This document shows, piece by piece, positions 9,429-18,410 of a stretch of DNA of 38,514 bases. A model generated the notes under the pieces. It had not been told where the DNA came from. It worked only from the letters and a program-made list of their open reading frames with translations, and did no database searches. Position numbers and translations under genes: made by a program. The number at the start of each line of letters is the position of its first letter. The stretch's first letter is position 1. Origin of the DNA: an uncultured Alphaproteobacteria bacterium (GTDB taxonomy: Bacteria; Pseudomonadota; Alphaproteobacteria; Rhizobiales; Aestuariivirgaceae); NCBI GenBank assembly GCA_937873445.1, contig CALMWF010000013.1, positions 1 to 38,514 on the forward strand, read 5' to 3'.

Positions 9429-9827
9429 TCAGCTCAGCCGCACACCCGTGGCCATGGTGAGGCTCTGGCCGCCTTCGAGATGGGCAACAAGACCCTGCCC
9501 GGCAATTTCCACACTGGTGATGCGGCCGCTCACGGTTCCGTCGGCAGAGGTGAGGGTTTTGCCGATCAGGCCCGCCGCGTCAGCGGCCTGGCCTTGGGCC
9601 AGCAGCAGATCAAGCTTGCTGTTCAGCTTGATGGACTGTTCAACATTGGAAAAGGAGGCAAGCTGCGCCAGGTTCTGGGCATGGTCCACCGGGGCCGTGG
9701 GATCCTGATTTTTCATCTGCTCCAGCATCAGCGTCAGAAAGGCATTGTAGTCGAGGGTCGCCTTGGCAACATCGCTGGCGGCGGTGGACGGGCTGGCGGC
9801 AGCACCGGAAACAGCAGAGACTGACAT
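9429..9827 (-). CDS. flgD: Hook-cap scaffolding protein FlgD (short alphaproteobacterial form)
   Basis: FlgD caps the growing hook and is needed for FlgE polymerisation. The 132-residue product has the conserved N-terminal block (LTLMLEQMKNQDPTAPVDH, then LAQLASFSNVEQS). It then runs only into a short domain, lacking most of the beta-rich C-terminal part of enterobacterial FlgD. Short forms like this are usual in rhizobia. The ATG at 9827 is preferred (GGAGG 7 bases upstream); a GTG at 9830 also exists. Its start overlaps the flbT stop by one base. Confidence 0.92.
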   Translation of the reverse strand: MSVSAVSGAAASPSTAASDVAKATLDYNAFLTLMLEQMKNQDPTAPVDHAQNLAQLASFSNVEQSIKLNSKLDLLLAQGQAADAAGLIGKTLTSADGTVSGRITSVEIAGQGLVAHLEGGQSLTMATGVRLS

Positions 9828-10234
9828 CACGCCGCCTCCACCTGCAGTTTTGTCTTGCCGCGGAGAATGTCATCCTCGGCCGGAAAGCCGCTGCGCAGCA
9901 CCTTGAGGGCATCAAAATAGCGCATCTGCATCACAAACCGGTCGGCCCGTTCCAGAATGGCAAGAACCGACGGAGAGTGACAGGCCCGGCGCAACTGCGC
10001 CGCCTGATGCTTGTAGAGGGCCGCCGTCATGTCGGCGTTGACCGGATCCATCAGCATGGTCTGGGTGACAAAGTAAAGCTGGCGCAGCGGCGTGGTTGCC
10101 CGGTCCGCCTGCATGATGTGGCCTTCCATCAGAAACTGCGCGTCATTCATGAGTTCCAGCGTGGCCCGGCGGTCGAGCCGCAGCACGGCGCCATTGACGT
10201 AGAGTTTCTCGCCGCGTTTGAGATGAATGTGCAT
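9827..10234 (-). CDS. flbT: Flagellin expression regulator FlbT
   Basis: FlbT is an alphaproteobacterial post-transcriptional regulator; in Caulobacter it binds the 5' leader of flagellin mRNA and promotes its decay until hook assembly is complete. The 135-residue product has the family length and starts MHIHLKRGEKLYVNGAVL. It contains LRQLYFVTQTMLMDP and VLAILERADRFV. Overlap with flaF (1 base) and flgD indicates coupled translation. The two flagellin genes in this window share a leader block that could be its target. Confidence 0.95.
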   Translation of the reverse strand: MHIHLKRGEKLYVNGAVLRLDRRATLELMNDAQFLMEGHIMQADRATTPLRQLYFVTQTMLMDPVNADMTAALYKHQAAQLRRACHSPSVLAILERADRFVMQMRYFDALKVLRSGFPAEDDILRGKTKLQVEAA

Positions 10235-10587
10235 CAGTTTCTCCTCAGTCCGGCGCTGATGGTCTCGGAAATCTCGATCAGCGGCTGGAAGTTGTCCTGG
10301 CCGCCCAGGCGGATTTCCTCGGCATAGCGCAGTATCCAGATGCCGATGGAAATGAGCTTGGCGCGCAGTTCCTCCGGCAGGCCGTTTTCCGGCGTGGCCA
10401 GATCCTCAAGCAGCACGCCCCACAGCCGGTTCAGAAAAAACAGGGCTTCCACCGACTGGCGCGTGCCGCGCCCTGCGTCTCTGGCGGCGTGCAGAAGTTC
10501 TATGCAATGATCAAAGGCCCGGCGTTCATTGTCGCGGATGCGCGCCGATGTTTCCGAGGCCACGTCCTGATAAGCTGCGCTGTACAT
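10234..10587 (-). CDS. flaF: Flagellar biosynthesis regulator FlaF
   Basis: FlaF works with FlbT in alphaproteobacteria, favouring flagellin translation or secretion. The 117-residue product begins MYSAAYQDV and carries the family segments ERRAFDHCIELLHAA, VEALFFLNRLWGVLLEDL and LISIGIWILRYAEEI. The start at 10587 is chosen because FlaF proteins begin this way and a GAGG site lies 8 bases upstream. It lies 13 bp after flgL and overlaps flbT by one base. Confidence 0.93.
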   Translation of the reverse strand: MYSAAYQDVASETSARIRDNERRAFDHCIELLHAARDAGRGTRQSVEALFFLNRLWGVLLEDLATPENGLPEELRAKLISIGIWILRYAEEIRLGGQDNFQPLIEISETISAGLRRN

Positions 10588-10600
10588 GCCATCATCCTCT

Positions 10601-11647
10601 TCAGTCGAGATAGTTAAGCAGGCTGAGGCGGCTGAGGCGGCTGGTGACGGCATAGCCCGCCTCCAGCTGTGTCATCAGTGTATTGATCCGCACCGCCACC
10701 TCCGTCTGGTCCACACCTTCGCTATTCGTGATGGCGCGGGTAAGATAATCGCGGCGCACCAGAAGCCGGTCGCCGGTTTCACTGAGCGTCTGCTGTGCCA
10801 GTCCCACCCGCGCCTGCTCGGCTGTGATAGCGTCCATGCCTTGCGTGAGGCGTGCCATGGCGCGGCTGGTGAGTGTTTTGAACGCCGCGTCGTTCAGCGG
10901 CCCCCGCCCCAGGTCCATGACCATGGCAATGCCCTCGGCCACGGCGCGAAACCCCTCGGCATTGGCCGACACGGCAATGCTGATCTGTTGCCGGTCACCG
11001 ACGCGGACGGTCTGCGTGTCATCACTGGCCGTCGACCAGTTGGCCTGCCAGGAGGGATGGTCAAAAAGACTGGCGAAAGCGCCGCCCAGATAGCTGTCGA
11101 GCTGGCTGCCCGTGATGGTGCCTGTGGCAGCATCGGTCTGGGTCATGCCGAAGGCCGCCTGAAACGAGGCGGCAACCGCCGCCTCGCCGGTGCCGCCCGC
11201 ATAGGCGGAAAGCGGCGCTTCGGCGCTGTTGATGCCGGCGAATATGTGCTGGCCGTTCTGGCTGGCGCCCAGCAGCTCCACCAGTGACCCCCAGGCAGCC
11301 TCAGCCTGCCCCTGCGCCACCGCCCGCCCGGTGGCGGCATTGCCGCTGCCGGCCAGGGTTGTCATCAGGCTCTGGGTCAGCTTTCTAATTCCTTCCATGG
11401 CGTCCTGCGCCACACCGGCCTGCACCGCCGCCAGTTCATTGCGCGTGGCCAGCGCCTCAATGCGCGCCAGTTCGCCGTGCCAGTCGAGGTTGCGCGCCAC
11501 GCCGGAAGCCAGCGCCAGCCCCACATCATAAAGCCGGCCCGATGTCTGTTCGGCCTGGGCGCGGGCCAGTGCCGTCTGGCCACGCTGCAGCTGGTCCAGG
11601 CTGGTGGTCCGCAAGCTCAGTGTGCTGATGGTTTCAGGGCGCAGCAT
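10601..11647 (-). CDS. flgL: Hook-filament junction protein FlgL
   Basis: FlgL is the second hook-filament junction protein and belongs to the flagellin superfamily. The 348-residue product has flagellin-like terminal helices: an N-terminal part (about residues 1-90, with LQRGQTALARAQAEQTSGR) and a C-terminal helix ending near residue 348. The middle (GQHIFAGINSAEAPL) is typical of FlgL. Secreted through the flagellar export gate, it has no Sec signal. It lies 2 bp after flgK and 13 bp before flaF. Confidence 0.92.
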   Translation of the reverse strand: MLRPETISTLSLRTTSLDQLQRGQTALARAQAEQTSGRLYDVGLALASGVARNLDWHGELARIEALATRNELAAVQAGVAQDAMEGIRKLTQSLMTTLAGSGNAATGRAVAQGQAEAAWGSLVELLGASQNGQHIFAGINSAEAPLSAYAGGTGEAAVAASFQAAFGMTQTDAATGTITGSQLDSYLGGAFASLFDHPSWQANWSTASDDTQTVRVGDRQQISIAVSANAEGFRAVAEGIAMVMDLGRGPLNDAAFKTLTSRAMARLTQGMDAITAEQARVGLAQQTLSETGDRLLVRRDYLTRAITNSEGVDQTEVAVRINTLMTQLEAGYAVTSRLSRLSLLNYLD

Positions 11648-11649
11648 GA

Positions 11650-13098
11650 TCAGACAATCGCCACCAGTTGCTGCATCATCTGGTTGACCACGCTCATCAC
11701 CTTGGCCGAGGCCTGATAGGCCTTTTCCAGGTCGAGCAGCCGGGCCATTTCCTCATCGATGTTGACCCCGGTGACCCGTTGCAGGGCCTCGGTGGCCCGG
11801 TCGGCGCGCGCTGTTGCCGTGGTTGCCGCGGCGTCGGCCCCGTTGCGGCCCTGTTCCAGCCAGGCCGCACTGGACCGGGCCAGCTGATCCACCGTGCCGG
11901 ACGCTCCAAGTCCCGCCGCCGGGTCGGCGGCCCGGCTGGTTGAAAGGGCCGTCATCAAACCTGAAAGATGGCTTTGAAAGCCTGCCGCACCGCTGCTGTT
12001 GGCGACATAGGCAGCGCCGCCAAAGCCACCGTCACGCAGCAGAAACGGATTGCCGGCGGCCGCGGCATGCACGGTGATGGTTGCGGCAAGCCCCGGCACG
12101 GCCGCTGCGGGAACCGCCGGGCTGCCGGGGTAACTGAACAGACCGGTGGCCTGCGCCAGGCCCGCCCCCGTCTGATCATCTTCGGCAAAGCTGACAATCA
12201 GTCCCCGCGCCACCTCGTCAAGCTGACGCTGATACTGCGACGTGAGAGTGTCGCGCACCGCCATCTGCGCCTGCAGCCGCCCTGCCACCGACGGCATGGC
12301 CGATGCCTCACCGGTGATCCGCACGCCATCGGCATAAACGGCATTGCCCAGGCCGCCGGGCGACAGGGTCGGGCTCGGCGTGAAGCTCAGGCTGCGCGCC
12401 GTGGTCTCGAACAGGGTCACCCCGCCATCGCTGTAGATCGCCATGTCATGGCCGGCCCGCGTCACCGTGCGAATGCCGATTTCCTGCGCCAGTTGCTTCA
12501 GAATGCTGTCGCGCTGGTCGAGAGCATCATTGCGCGCGGCATCATCGGCGCTGCGGTTGATGACCTCCTGGTTGACGGTCTGGAAGCGCTGCAGCAGGGT
12601 GTTGATGGTGGCAACCGAACGGGCAATGGCCTGGTCCGCGTCCTGCCTCACCTTCTGCACCGTGGCGGATGCATCGTTGAGGCGCTGGGCCACATCATCA
12701 GCCGCCCCCACGGCAGCGGCAGCCAGTGTGCGGTCGGCAGGATGGGCCTCATGATCCGCCAACCTGATGGCAAGATTGCTAATGCCGGCGGCAAGGGACT
12801 GGCCATCATTGAGATCGCCCACCGTGGCGCTCAGTTCCGTATAGGCATCGAGCGTCACCGTCTGGCCCGCCGCATCGGCGCTGCTGCGCAACTGATCGGC
12901 CTGAAGCCGTGCGTCCACGCTGCGCGTGGTCGCCGACAGCACCGCCGCCCCATCCGGCAGGGTGGAAAGCGCCGTGGTCCGGCGCACATAGTCGGCATCG
13001 CCCGCATAGGTCACATTGCGAGAGGCAACCGCCGTCTGGGCCGCCGAAACGGTCAGTCCCGACAGGGCATAGGACAGTGCCGCGCTGAGACCTGTCAT
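11650..13098 (-). CDS. flgK: Hook-filament junction protein FlgK
   Basis: FlgK joins hook to filament and is exported by the flagellar apparatus. The 482-residue product has the flagellar-rod-type N-terminus (ALSYALSGLTVSAAQTAVASRN) and the FlgK coiled segment with DEVARGLIVSFAE. The C-terminal helix is VNIDEEMARLLDLEKAYQAS followed by VNQMMQQL, the strongest family marker. Length is within the alphaproteobacterial range. It lies 2 bp from flgE and from flgL, so the three are probably one transcript. Confidence 0.94.
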   Translation of the reverse strand: MTGLSAALSYALSGLTVSAAQTAVASRNVTYAGDADYVRRTTALSTLPDGAAVLSATTRSVDARLQADQLRSSADAAGQTVTLDAYTELSATVGDLNDGQSLAAGISNLAIRLADHEAHPADRTLAAAAVGAADDVAQRLNDASATVQKVRQDADQAIARSVATINTLLQRFQTVNQEVINRSADDAARNDALDQRDSILKQLAQEIGIRTVTRAGHDMAIYSDGGVTLFETTARSLSFTPSPTLSPGGLGNAVYADGVRITGEASAMPSVAGRLQAQMAVRDTLTSQYQRQLDEVARGLIVSFAEDDQTGAGLAQATGLFSYPGSPAVPAAAVPGLAATITVHAAAAGNPFLLRDGGFGGAAYVANSSGAAGFQSHLSGLMTALSTSRAADPAAGLGASGTVDQLARSSAAWLEQGRNGADAAATTATARADRATEALQRVTGVNIDEEMARLLDLEKAYQASAKVMSVVNQMMQQLVAIV

Positions 13099-13100
13099 GG

Positions 13101-14363
13101 CTAGCGCTTCAGATTGACCAGCACATCCATGAGTTCAGCGCCGGTCTGGAACACCTTGGAATTGGCGGTGTAGCCGCGTTGCGCATCGATCATGTCGGTG
13201 AGTTCGGTGGCGAGATCGACGGTGGACTGTTCCAGCGCCCCTGACACGATGTCGCCGCGTCCGCCCTCCTGGGCAAATCCCAGCCGCACCGGGCCTGACT
13301 CGGAGGTGGTGACAAAGACATTGCCGGTCTGCTGATCGAGATTGTCGGGGCTGGCCACACTGGCCAGCGGCAGCCGATAGACGGCGCGCCGGTCGCCATT
13401 GTCATAGGCTGCATAGACGGTGCCGTCGCGGGCAATTTCCACAATGTCGGCAGAGGCCGCGGCATTGCCGTTCACCTGCGCCCCCAGCACCATATAGCCG
13501 GTGGCAAGCTGGCTCATCTCCGACAGGTCAAGGGTGAGCGCCGCCCCGTCTGGCACCGGAATGGTGATGGACGTGGGGCTGGCGGGGGCCAGTTGGCCGT
13601 TACTGGCAGCAAAGCTCAGCGTGGTGGTGGCAATGGGGCCGGCGCCATAGGGAAATGTGCCGGTGGCCGGAAGATCAGCCCGGTCATAAACGGCCAGTTC
13701 CCAGCTGTTGTCGGCGGTTTTTGCATAATAAAGGTCAAGTGTGCGGGTCTCGCCCAGATTGCCATAGACCACGAGGGAGGATTTGGCGGTGTAGCTGGCC
13801 GTGGCAGCATTGCCGGACGGCAGTTGTGCGGCCGCCAGCGCCGCCGACTGGGACGGAAGATTGGCGGTGAAAAGCCCGCTGGTGGAGGGGGTGGCGGTGA
13901 GCGCCAGTTCGGCCAGCGACACCGGCACCAGTCCGGCATAGCCGTTCACCGTGACGTTGGGGTCGGTGCCGTTCAGCGGATAGCCAAGCAGGCGAAAGCC
14001 CGCCGCATTGACCAGTTCACCTTCACCGTCGGCCACAAAGGCGCCGGCCCGGGTGAGATAGGGTGTGCCCATGTCGTCGGCCACCACGAAAAAGCCGTCG
14101 CCGCTCACCGCCAGATCGGTAATGCTGTCGCTGGAAATGAGGCTGCCCTGCGCCCCGACACCGGTGCGCACATTGGTTTCAACCGCGCCGGAATTATAGG
14201 AACAGCCGCACGAGGAATCGACCAGCAGCGATGAGAACCGGCACGACGAACGCTTGTAGCCGTCGGTGTTCACATTGGCGACATTCTCGGCCACCGTGGC
14301 CAGACGGTTGGACTGGGCCGACATGCCGGAAGTGCTGGTGCGCATCACGCCGTAGAGACTCAT
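13101..14363 (-). CDS. flgE: Flagellar hook protein FlgE, with three N-terminal cysteines
   Basis: FlgE polymerises into the hook. The 420-residue product starts MSLYGVMRTSTSGMSAQ, contains VAENVANVNTDGYKRS, and ends with AQRGYTANSKVFQTGAELMD, the conserved terminal helices of hook and rod proteins. The start at 14363 is chosen for this N-terminus and an AGGAG site upstream; an open frame extends 13 codons further. Cysteines at about residues 41, 52 and 54 (SSC, then SSCGC) lie in the segment just after the first helix, where hook proteins normally have none. The gene is separated by 67 bp from the transglycosylase gene, leaving room for a promoter. Confidence 0.93.
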   Translation of the reverse strand: MSLYGVMRTSTSGMSAQSNRLATVAENVANVNTDGYKRSSCRFSSLLVDSSCGCSYNSGAVETNVRTGVGAQGSLISSDSITDLAVSGDGFFVVADDMGTPYLTRAGAFVADGEGELVNAAGFRLLGYPLNGTDPNVTVNGYAGLVPVSLAELALTATPSTSGLFTANLPSQSAALAAAQLPSGNAATASYTAKSSLVVYGNLGETRTLDLYYAKTADNSWELAVYDRADLPATGTFPYGAGPIATTTLSFAASNGQLAPASPTSITIPVPDGAALTLDLSEMSQLATGYMVLGAQVNGNAAASADIVEIARDGTVYAAYDNGDRRAVYRLPLASVASPDNLDQQTGNVFVTTSESGPVRLGFAQEGGRGDIVSGALEQSTVDLATELTDMIDAQRGYTANSKVFQTGAELMDVLVNLKR

Positions 14364-14430
14364 GGGGTCACTCTCCTCACACTGATGGAGCAACTGTCGC
14401 ACGGCTTCCTTGCGCCGGGCTGGCCCGCCG

Positions 14431-14997
14431 TCACGACCGGCAGAAGGCGCGCGATGCGCTGGTCCAGTTGCCGAAGCCCGTGGCCACCAGATTGCGGATC
14501 ACCGCGCAGATGTAGCGTTTCTGGGCCGGATTGTTGTCGGGCCCGGCGTGATAGCGCGCCACCGCCATGGTCCAGCTCCCCTCCTGGGTTCGCAGGCGTT
14601 TCAGAAAGCGCGCCGCATAGGTGATGTTCTGGGGCGGGTCGAGCATGTCGGCAGGCGAGCGGAACTGGTCGCCATGGTAGTGGTGGTTCACCTGCATGCA
14701 GCCAAGATCAATGAGGGTGTGGCCCTGCTTGCGCGCCTTTGCAAATGCGGCCATCGCCTCCTGCTTGCTGCGGGTGATGACGGTGCGCCCGGTGATGTTG
14801 AGGGCATAGGGATGGAGCGACCCCTTGCGTCCTGTTTCGGTCAGCCCCACGGCATAGAGCACGCCCAGCGGCACCCCTTCGGCCGCCGCCGTCTGGGTCA
14901 TGTAGCGTTCGCAGATGGCCCCGTCACCGGCCTTTGCCTCAGAGATAAAGACCAGCGCGGCGAGTGCCGCCAGCATCCTCCGCAACCGGTATGTCAT
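14431..14997 (-). CDS. Flagellum-associated SLT-type lytic transglycosylase
   Basis: The 188-residue product has a signal peptide (about residues 1-23, ending SEAKA). It has an SLT fold with catalytic glutamate in GLTETGRKG (E54), then LIDLGCMQVNHHYHG (about 94-108) and VARYHAG. It would cut peptidoglycan so that the rod can pass, complementing the flgJ-like protein that lacks a muramidase domain. A similar gene sits at the same place (after fliK, before rem and flgE) in Sinorhizobium. The start at 14997 lies inside fliK, giving a 59-bp overlap; an internal ATG at 14976 also lies in fliK. Longer upstream reading is the fliK shadow. Confidence 0.87.
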   Translation of the reverse strand: MTYRLRRMLAALAALVFISEAKAGDGAICERYMTQTAAAEGVPLGVLYAVGLTETGRKGSLHPYALNITGRTVITRSKQEAMAAFAKARKQGHTLIDLGCMQVNHHYHGDQFRSPADMLDPPQNITYAARFLKRLRTQEGSWTMAVARYHAGPDNNPAQKRYICAVIRNLVATGFGNWTSASRAFCRS

Positions 14998-16051
14998 GGC
15001 CGTCCCCTCTGCCGGAGTCAGCGCGGCGCGCGGCAGAATTCTGGCCGCCGGAACGCGCCTCCGTGCCGCCGCCATGGTGGGCGGCGAAGCTTGCCCCGCC
15101 ATGGAGCGGCAGCGCACTGGCCGGATCGGCAGCCGGCCGGACCACCACGCTCAGCGCCCCCTCCGGCAGTACCAGGCCTGCCGTTTCCAGCGCCCGCCGC
15201 AGACTGTCATGATCATGGGCAATGGCCTGCTGTGCTGCGGCACTGGAGGTGGCAATGGCAATGGCGATGGCCGCGCCCCGCCGCTTCAGCGTCACCTCCA
15301 CCGCACCGAGATGTTCAGGCTGCAGCGTCAGGCGCAGAACCTTCACCGTCTCTTCGGCCTCTGGCGGCACCGCTGCGGCAGCCGGAGCCACCAGCGCGGC
15401 AATCTGCCGGGCGGGTGATGGCGGCGGCGTGGCCGGGCCCGAAGCCGCCAGCACCGGACCCGGCGGCCCTTCCGCCACCGGCAGCCGGTCCACCACGGGC
15501 TGCTCCAGCTGCATGGGCTCCACCGCCGCGATGATGCGCGCCTTGCCCCCGCCGGGGGCTTGCGGCAGCGCGGCCGCGGGGCCGGACCAGGCTTCGCTGT
15601 TTCCTTCTGGCATGAGCGCCGCTTGCCCCATGGCCTCGGCATGCCGGGGGGCCGCGCCAGGGCGGGCCGCGCCCGCCGCCAGCCCTGCCGCAGCTGCTGC
15701 TGGCGCATCGGTCACATCCGGCAGATCCGGCTGATCCGGCCCGCTCTCACCCGCCTGGGGGGCGCCTGTCACCGGCCACGCCGCCGGGGCCAGCGCCAGA
15801 AGCGCCTGAACCTGAGCGGCGGGCGCGTCTGCTGGCCGTTCGGCAGCAGGCTGATTGTCGGCCAGTGGCTTGTCCTTCAGCCCTGCCGCGGTGGCGGCTG
15901 TCTGCTGGGCCGGTTTGGCAAGCGCGCCCAGCGCGCCCAGCGCGCCTTTGAAACCCGCGCCCGCTCCGGCCCCCTTGCCATGCCTGTGGGCGGCAAGGGA
16001 ACGGCCCGACGCCACCTTCACCCGCACACCGTCCACTGCCGTCGTCGTCAT
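14939..16051 (-). CDS. fliK: Flagellar hook-length control protein FliK (MotD-like)
   Basis: The 370-residue product is alanine/proline-rich and low in complexity through about residue 230. It then has the conserved FliK C-terminal core (about 239-268: LRLTLQPEHLGAVEVTL followed by an AIAIAIA strand). FliK measures the hook and switches export specificity through FlhB. In Sinorhizobium the equivalent gene after motC was first named motD. It overlaps motC by 4 bp and the transglycosylase gene by 59 bp. The family evolves fast except for the core, which is why confidence is not higher. Confidence 0.85.
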   Translation of the reverse strand: MTTTAVDGVRVKVASGRSLAAHRHGKGAGAGAGFKGALGALGALAKPAQQTAATAAGLKDKPLADNQPAAERPADAPAAQVQALLALAPAAWPVTGAPQAGESGPDQPDLPDVTDAPAAAAAGLAAGAARPGAAPRHAEAMGQAALMPEGNSEAWSGPAAALPQAPGGGKARIIAAVEPMQLEQPVVDRLPVAEGPPGPVLAASGPATPPPSPARQIAALVAPAAAAVPPEAEETVKVLRLTLQPEHLGAVEVTLKRRGAAIAIAIATSSAAAQQAIAHDHDSLRRALETAGLVLPEGALSVVVRPAADPASALPLHGGASFAAHHGGGTEARSGGQNSAARRADSGRGDGHDIPVAEDAGGTRRAGLYL

Positions 16052-17274
16052 GGTGTCACCTTCGCCAGTTGGGCTGCAGCCTCAGCCAGGGCGGTGGCAC
16101 CCAGTGCCGCCAGTTCATCGCCCGGGCCTTTGTCCAACACCGCCGCGCCAGCGGCCTGCGGCGGGGCGGCAATGGCCGACGCCATGCGCCGGGCCCGCTC
16201 CAGCAGGGCGGCTTCATCACGGTTCAGTGCGGTGTTGGTCATGTCCGCCAGTTCGGCTGCTGCCACAGTGTCGCCGCTCACCACCCGGCAGGCCAGAACG
16301 TAAAGCAGGGCCTGACGGGCAGGCGGCGTCTGCTCTGGCAACAGCCGCAGCGCGTGCCGGCCGCCATAGAGGCAGAGGTCGGTGCGGCCCATGGCGATGC
16401 CCAGCCGCGCCAGCGCCACATAAATGAGGGCCCGCTGGGACTGTGGCTCGCGTGCCAGCACCAGATCAGCCGCCGCCGCATCAAGCCCCCGGCCAAACAG
16501 GCGGGAAATGGACACCGCCAGACTGTCGTGAAACTCCTGCGCATAGAGCGAGGACCCAAAGCGCATGCCATAGCGCCGTGCCGCCGACACAAACACCGCC
16601 GCATCGCCCTTCACGGCCGCCAGCACCACCAGGCGGCGCAGTGCGGCCTCCTCCACCATGGTGCCGGGCACACTGTTCATGGCCTTATCCAGCAGCAGCA
16701 CGCGGCGCACATAGTCCCCGTCGTCCAGCACCAGCCCCTGCACCATGGCAATCTGTCCGGCCAGCAGCGCCGGATAGCCCTCCGTGGTCAGATCCTTAAG
16801 CTTGCCTGCGGCCTCGGCGATGAGACCGCGCGCGTAATAGGCCACACCCTGCAGCAGTTGCCGGTCTCGCGCCGTGATGGACGCCTGCTGGGCGGCCCGC
16901 TCCACCACATCGGGGCGCCCGCCGCTCAAGCCATAGGCAGCAATGGCGCTGGCATCGCCGGGTGTAAACAGCCGCCAGTAATCGGGTGAGTCAAACAGTG
17001 CCTCCATCGCGCCGAGAATGTGGCGCTGCTCCTCTGCCGCTTCGCCCCGCCCCCGGACAATCTGGTCCTGGGCGCGGCGCAGCAGCTTGAGCTTGCGCTC
17101 AACCGGCGTCAGCACCGGCAGGGCCTTCAGCAGCTCATCGGCATTGACCGCTTCCACCACAGGCCCCGGCTCTGGACCCGGCTCATGGCCCGGCTCATGG
17201 CCCGACTCGGCCCGCACCGCCCCGGTGCCGCCGGCCAGAACAGCCACCAAGACCAGGACCAGACGGCGCTTCAT
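16048..17274 (-). CDS. motC: Periplasmic motility protein MotC
   Basis: MotC is known from rhizobia, where it acts in the periplasm with MotB and needs the chaperone MotE. The 408-residue product has a signal peptide (about residues 1-22), a short histidine/proline/glutamate repeat after it (GHEPGHEPGPEPGP), and a long helical, TPR-like body. Segments such as LKLLRRAQDQIVRGR, EGYPALLAGQIAMVQGLVL and AMNSVPGTMVEEAALRRLV fit MotC. It is placed between motB and fliK with 4-bp overlaps on both sides, as in Sinorhizobium. Confidence 0.9.
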   Translation of the reverse strand: MKRRLVLVLVAVLAGGTGAVRAESGHEPGHEPGPEPGPVVEAVNADELLKALPVLTPVERKLKLLRRAQDQIVRGRGEAAEEQRHILGAMEALFDSPDYWRLFTPGDASAIAAYGLSGGRPDVVERAAQQASITARDRQLLQGVAYYARGLIAEAAGKLKDLTTEGYPALLAGQIAMVQGLVLDDGDYVRRVLLLDKAMNSVPGTMVEEAALRRLVVLAAVKGDAAVFVSAARRYGMRFGSSLYAQEFHDSLAVSISRLFGRGLDAAAADLVLAREPQSQRALIYVALARLGIAMGRTDLCLYGGRHALRLLPEQTPPARQALLYVLACRVVSGDTVAAAELADMTNTALNRDEAALLERARRMASAIAAPPQAAGAAVLDKGPGDELAALGATALAEAAAQLAKVTP

Positions 17275-18410
17275 TTTTCCGCACTCATCAGCACAATGTC
17301 GACCCGGCGGTTGGCGCCATCCTCCGGCTTGTCCGGCACCTTGAGGTCACGGTCGGCATGGCCCTCGACGCGCATCACCCGGGTCTGTTCCAGCCCGCCG
17401 CGGAACAATATGTAGCTCGCCATGTGGGCGCGCGCCGTCGACAGTTGCCAGTTGTCATAGTGGCGGTTGCGATACTGCTTGGCATCGGTATGGCCGGCAA
17501 TCACCAGCGCGCCCTCATGCTGCGTCAGAACCTTGGCCACCGTTTCCAGCAGGGCGATCAGCGCCGGGCTGGGGCGGGCCGACCCCAAGGCAAACATGGC
17601 CGCATTGCTGCCGTCGGTCAGCGAAATCCGCACCCCCTCCGGCACCGGCTCCACCGTCATGTTCAGGTCCATGGCCAAACCATCATTATGCGCCAGCGTC
17701 TTGATTTCGTTCAGAATGTCCTTGGCGCGCGCCACCAGTTGCTCGGCGCTTTCACGCTTGCCATCAACGCCGGGGCGAATGGCCCCCTCGGGCGCCAGCG
17801 CCATCGGTTTTGCATCCGCAGTGCCGTCCACCTGCGACTTGCCCTGCCCCGTCATGCCGGTCGGAAAGTCGCGGCGCTGGGCTTCCTTCAGCGCCTCCCA
17901 GCTTTGCGGATCAAAGGGATCGCCGGCACCATTGCCCAAAAGATCAGGTGACCGCGCCGTGCCCTTGCCGGCCCGGTCGCGGGCAATTTCATCAAGCGCC
18001 CGGTAGGGGTCGGTCAGCATCTTGTCCTCTGGCGAGGGGGCCGTCTGCTGGCTTGCCGCCGCCTCGCGGTCGCCCATGGGTTTCAGCGTGCCCGGCAGCT
18101 TGATGGCGGTTGATTCATCCTTGTTGTCCTTGGCGTCCTTGTTGGTCGGCACCTTGCTGCCCAGGCCGCGGTCGCCCGAGGCGTTGTCCGACAGCTTGAT
18201 GGGATTGAAATAGCTTGCCACCTGCTTCTTGGTCACCTCATTGGCCGAATTAATCAGCCACATCACCAGAAAGAAGGTCATCATGGCGGTGACGAAATCG
18301 GCATAGGCAATTTTCCACGCCCCGCCATGCGGCGTGTCATGGTCACCATGATTGACCCGGCGGATCAGGATGGTCTCATGGACCTCATTGTCGCCCTTGC
18401 CCTTGCTCAT
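17271..18410 (-). CDS. motB: Flagellar motor stator protein MotB
   Basis: MotB forms with MotA the proton-driven stator and anchors it to peptidoglycan. The 379-residue product has one transmembrane segment (about residues 38-55) containing the proton-binding aspartate in YADFVTAMMTFFLVMWL (D38), a following plug region and a long linker. The C-terminal OmpA-like domain shows LVIAGHTDAKQYRN and a final GANRRVDIVL. The linker makes it longer than enterobacterial MotB, as is common in rhizobia. It overlaps fliH and motC by 4 bp; motA lies about 14 kb upstream in the same locus. Confidence 0.96.
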   Translation of the reverse strand: MSKGKGDNEVHETILIRRVNHGDHDTPHGGAWKIAYADFVTAMMTFFLVMWLINSANEVTKKQVASYFNPIKLSDNASGDRGLGSKVPTNKDAKDNKDESTAIKLPGTLKPMGDREAAASQQTAPSPEDKMLTDPYRALDEIARDRAGKGTARSPDLLGNGAGDPFDPQSWEALKEAQRRDFPTGMTGQGKSQVDGTADAKPMALAPEGAIRPGVDGKRESAEQLVARAKDILNEIKTLAHNDGLAMDLNMTVEPVPEGVRISLTDGSNAAMFALGSARPSPALIALLETVAKVLTQHEGALVIAGHTDAKQYRNRHYDNWQLSTARAHMASYILFRGGLEQTRVMRVEGHADRDLKVPDKPEDGANRRVDIVLMSAEK

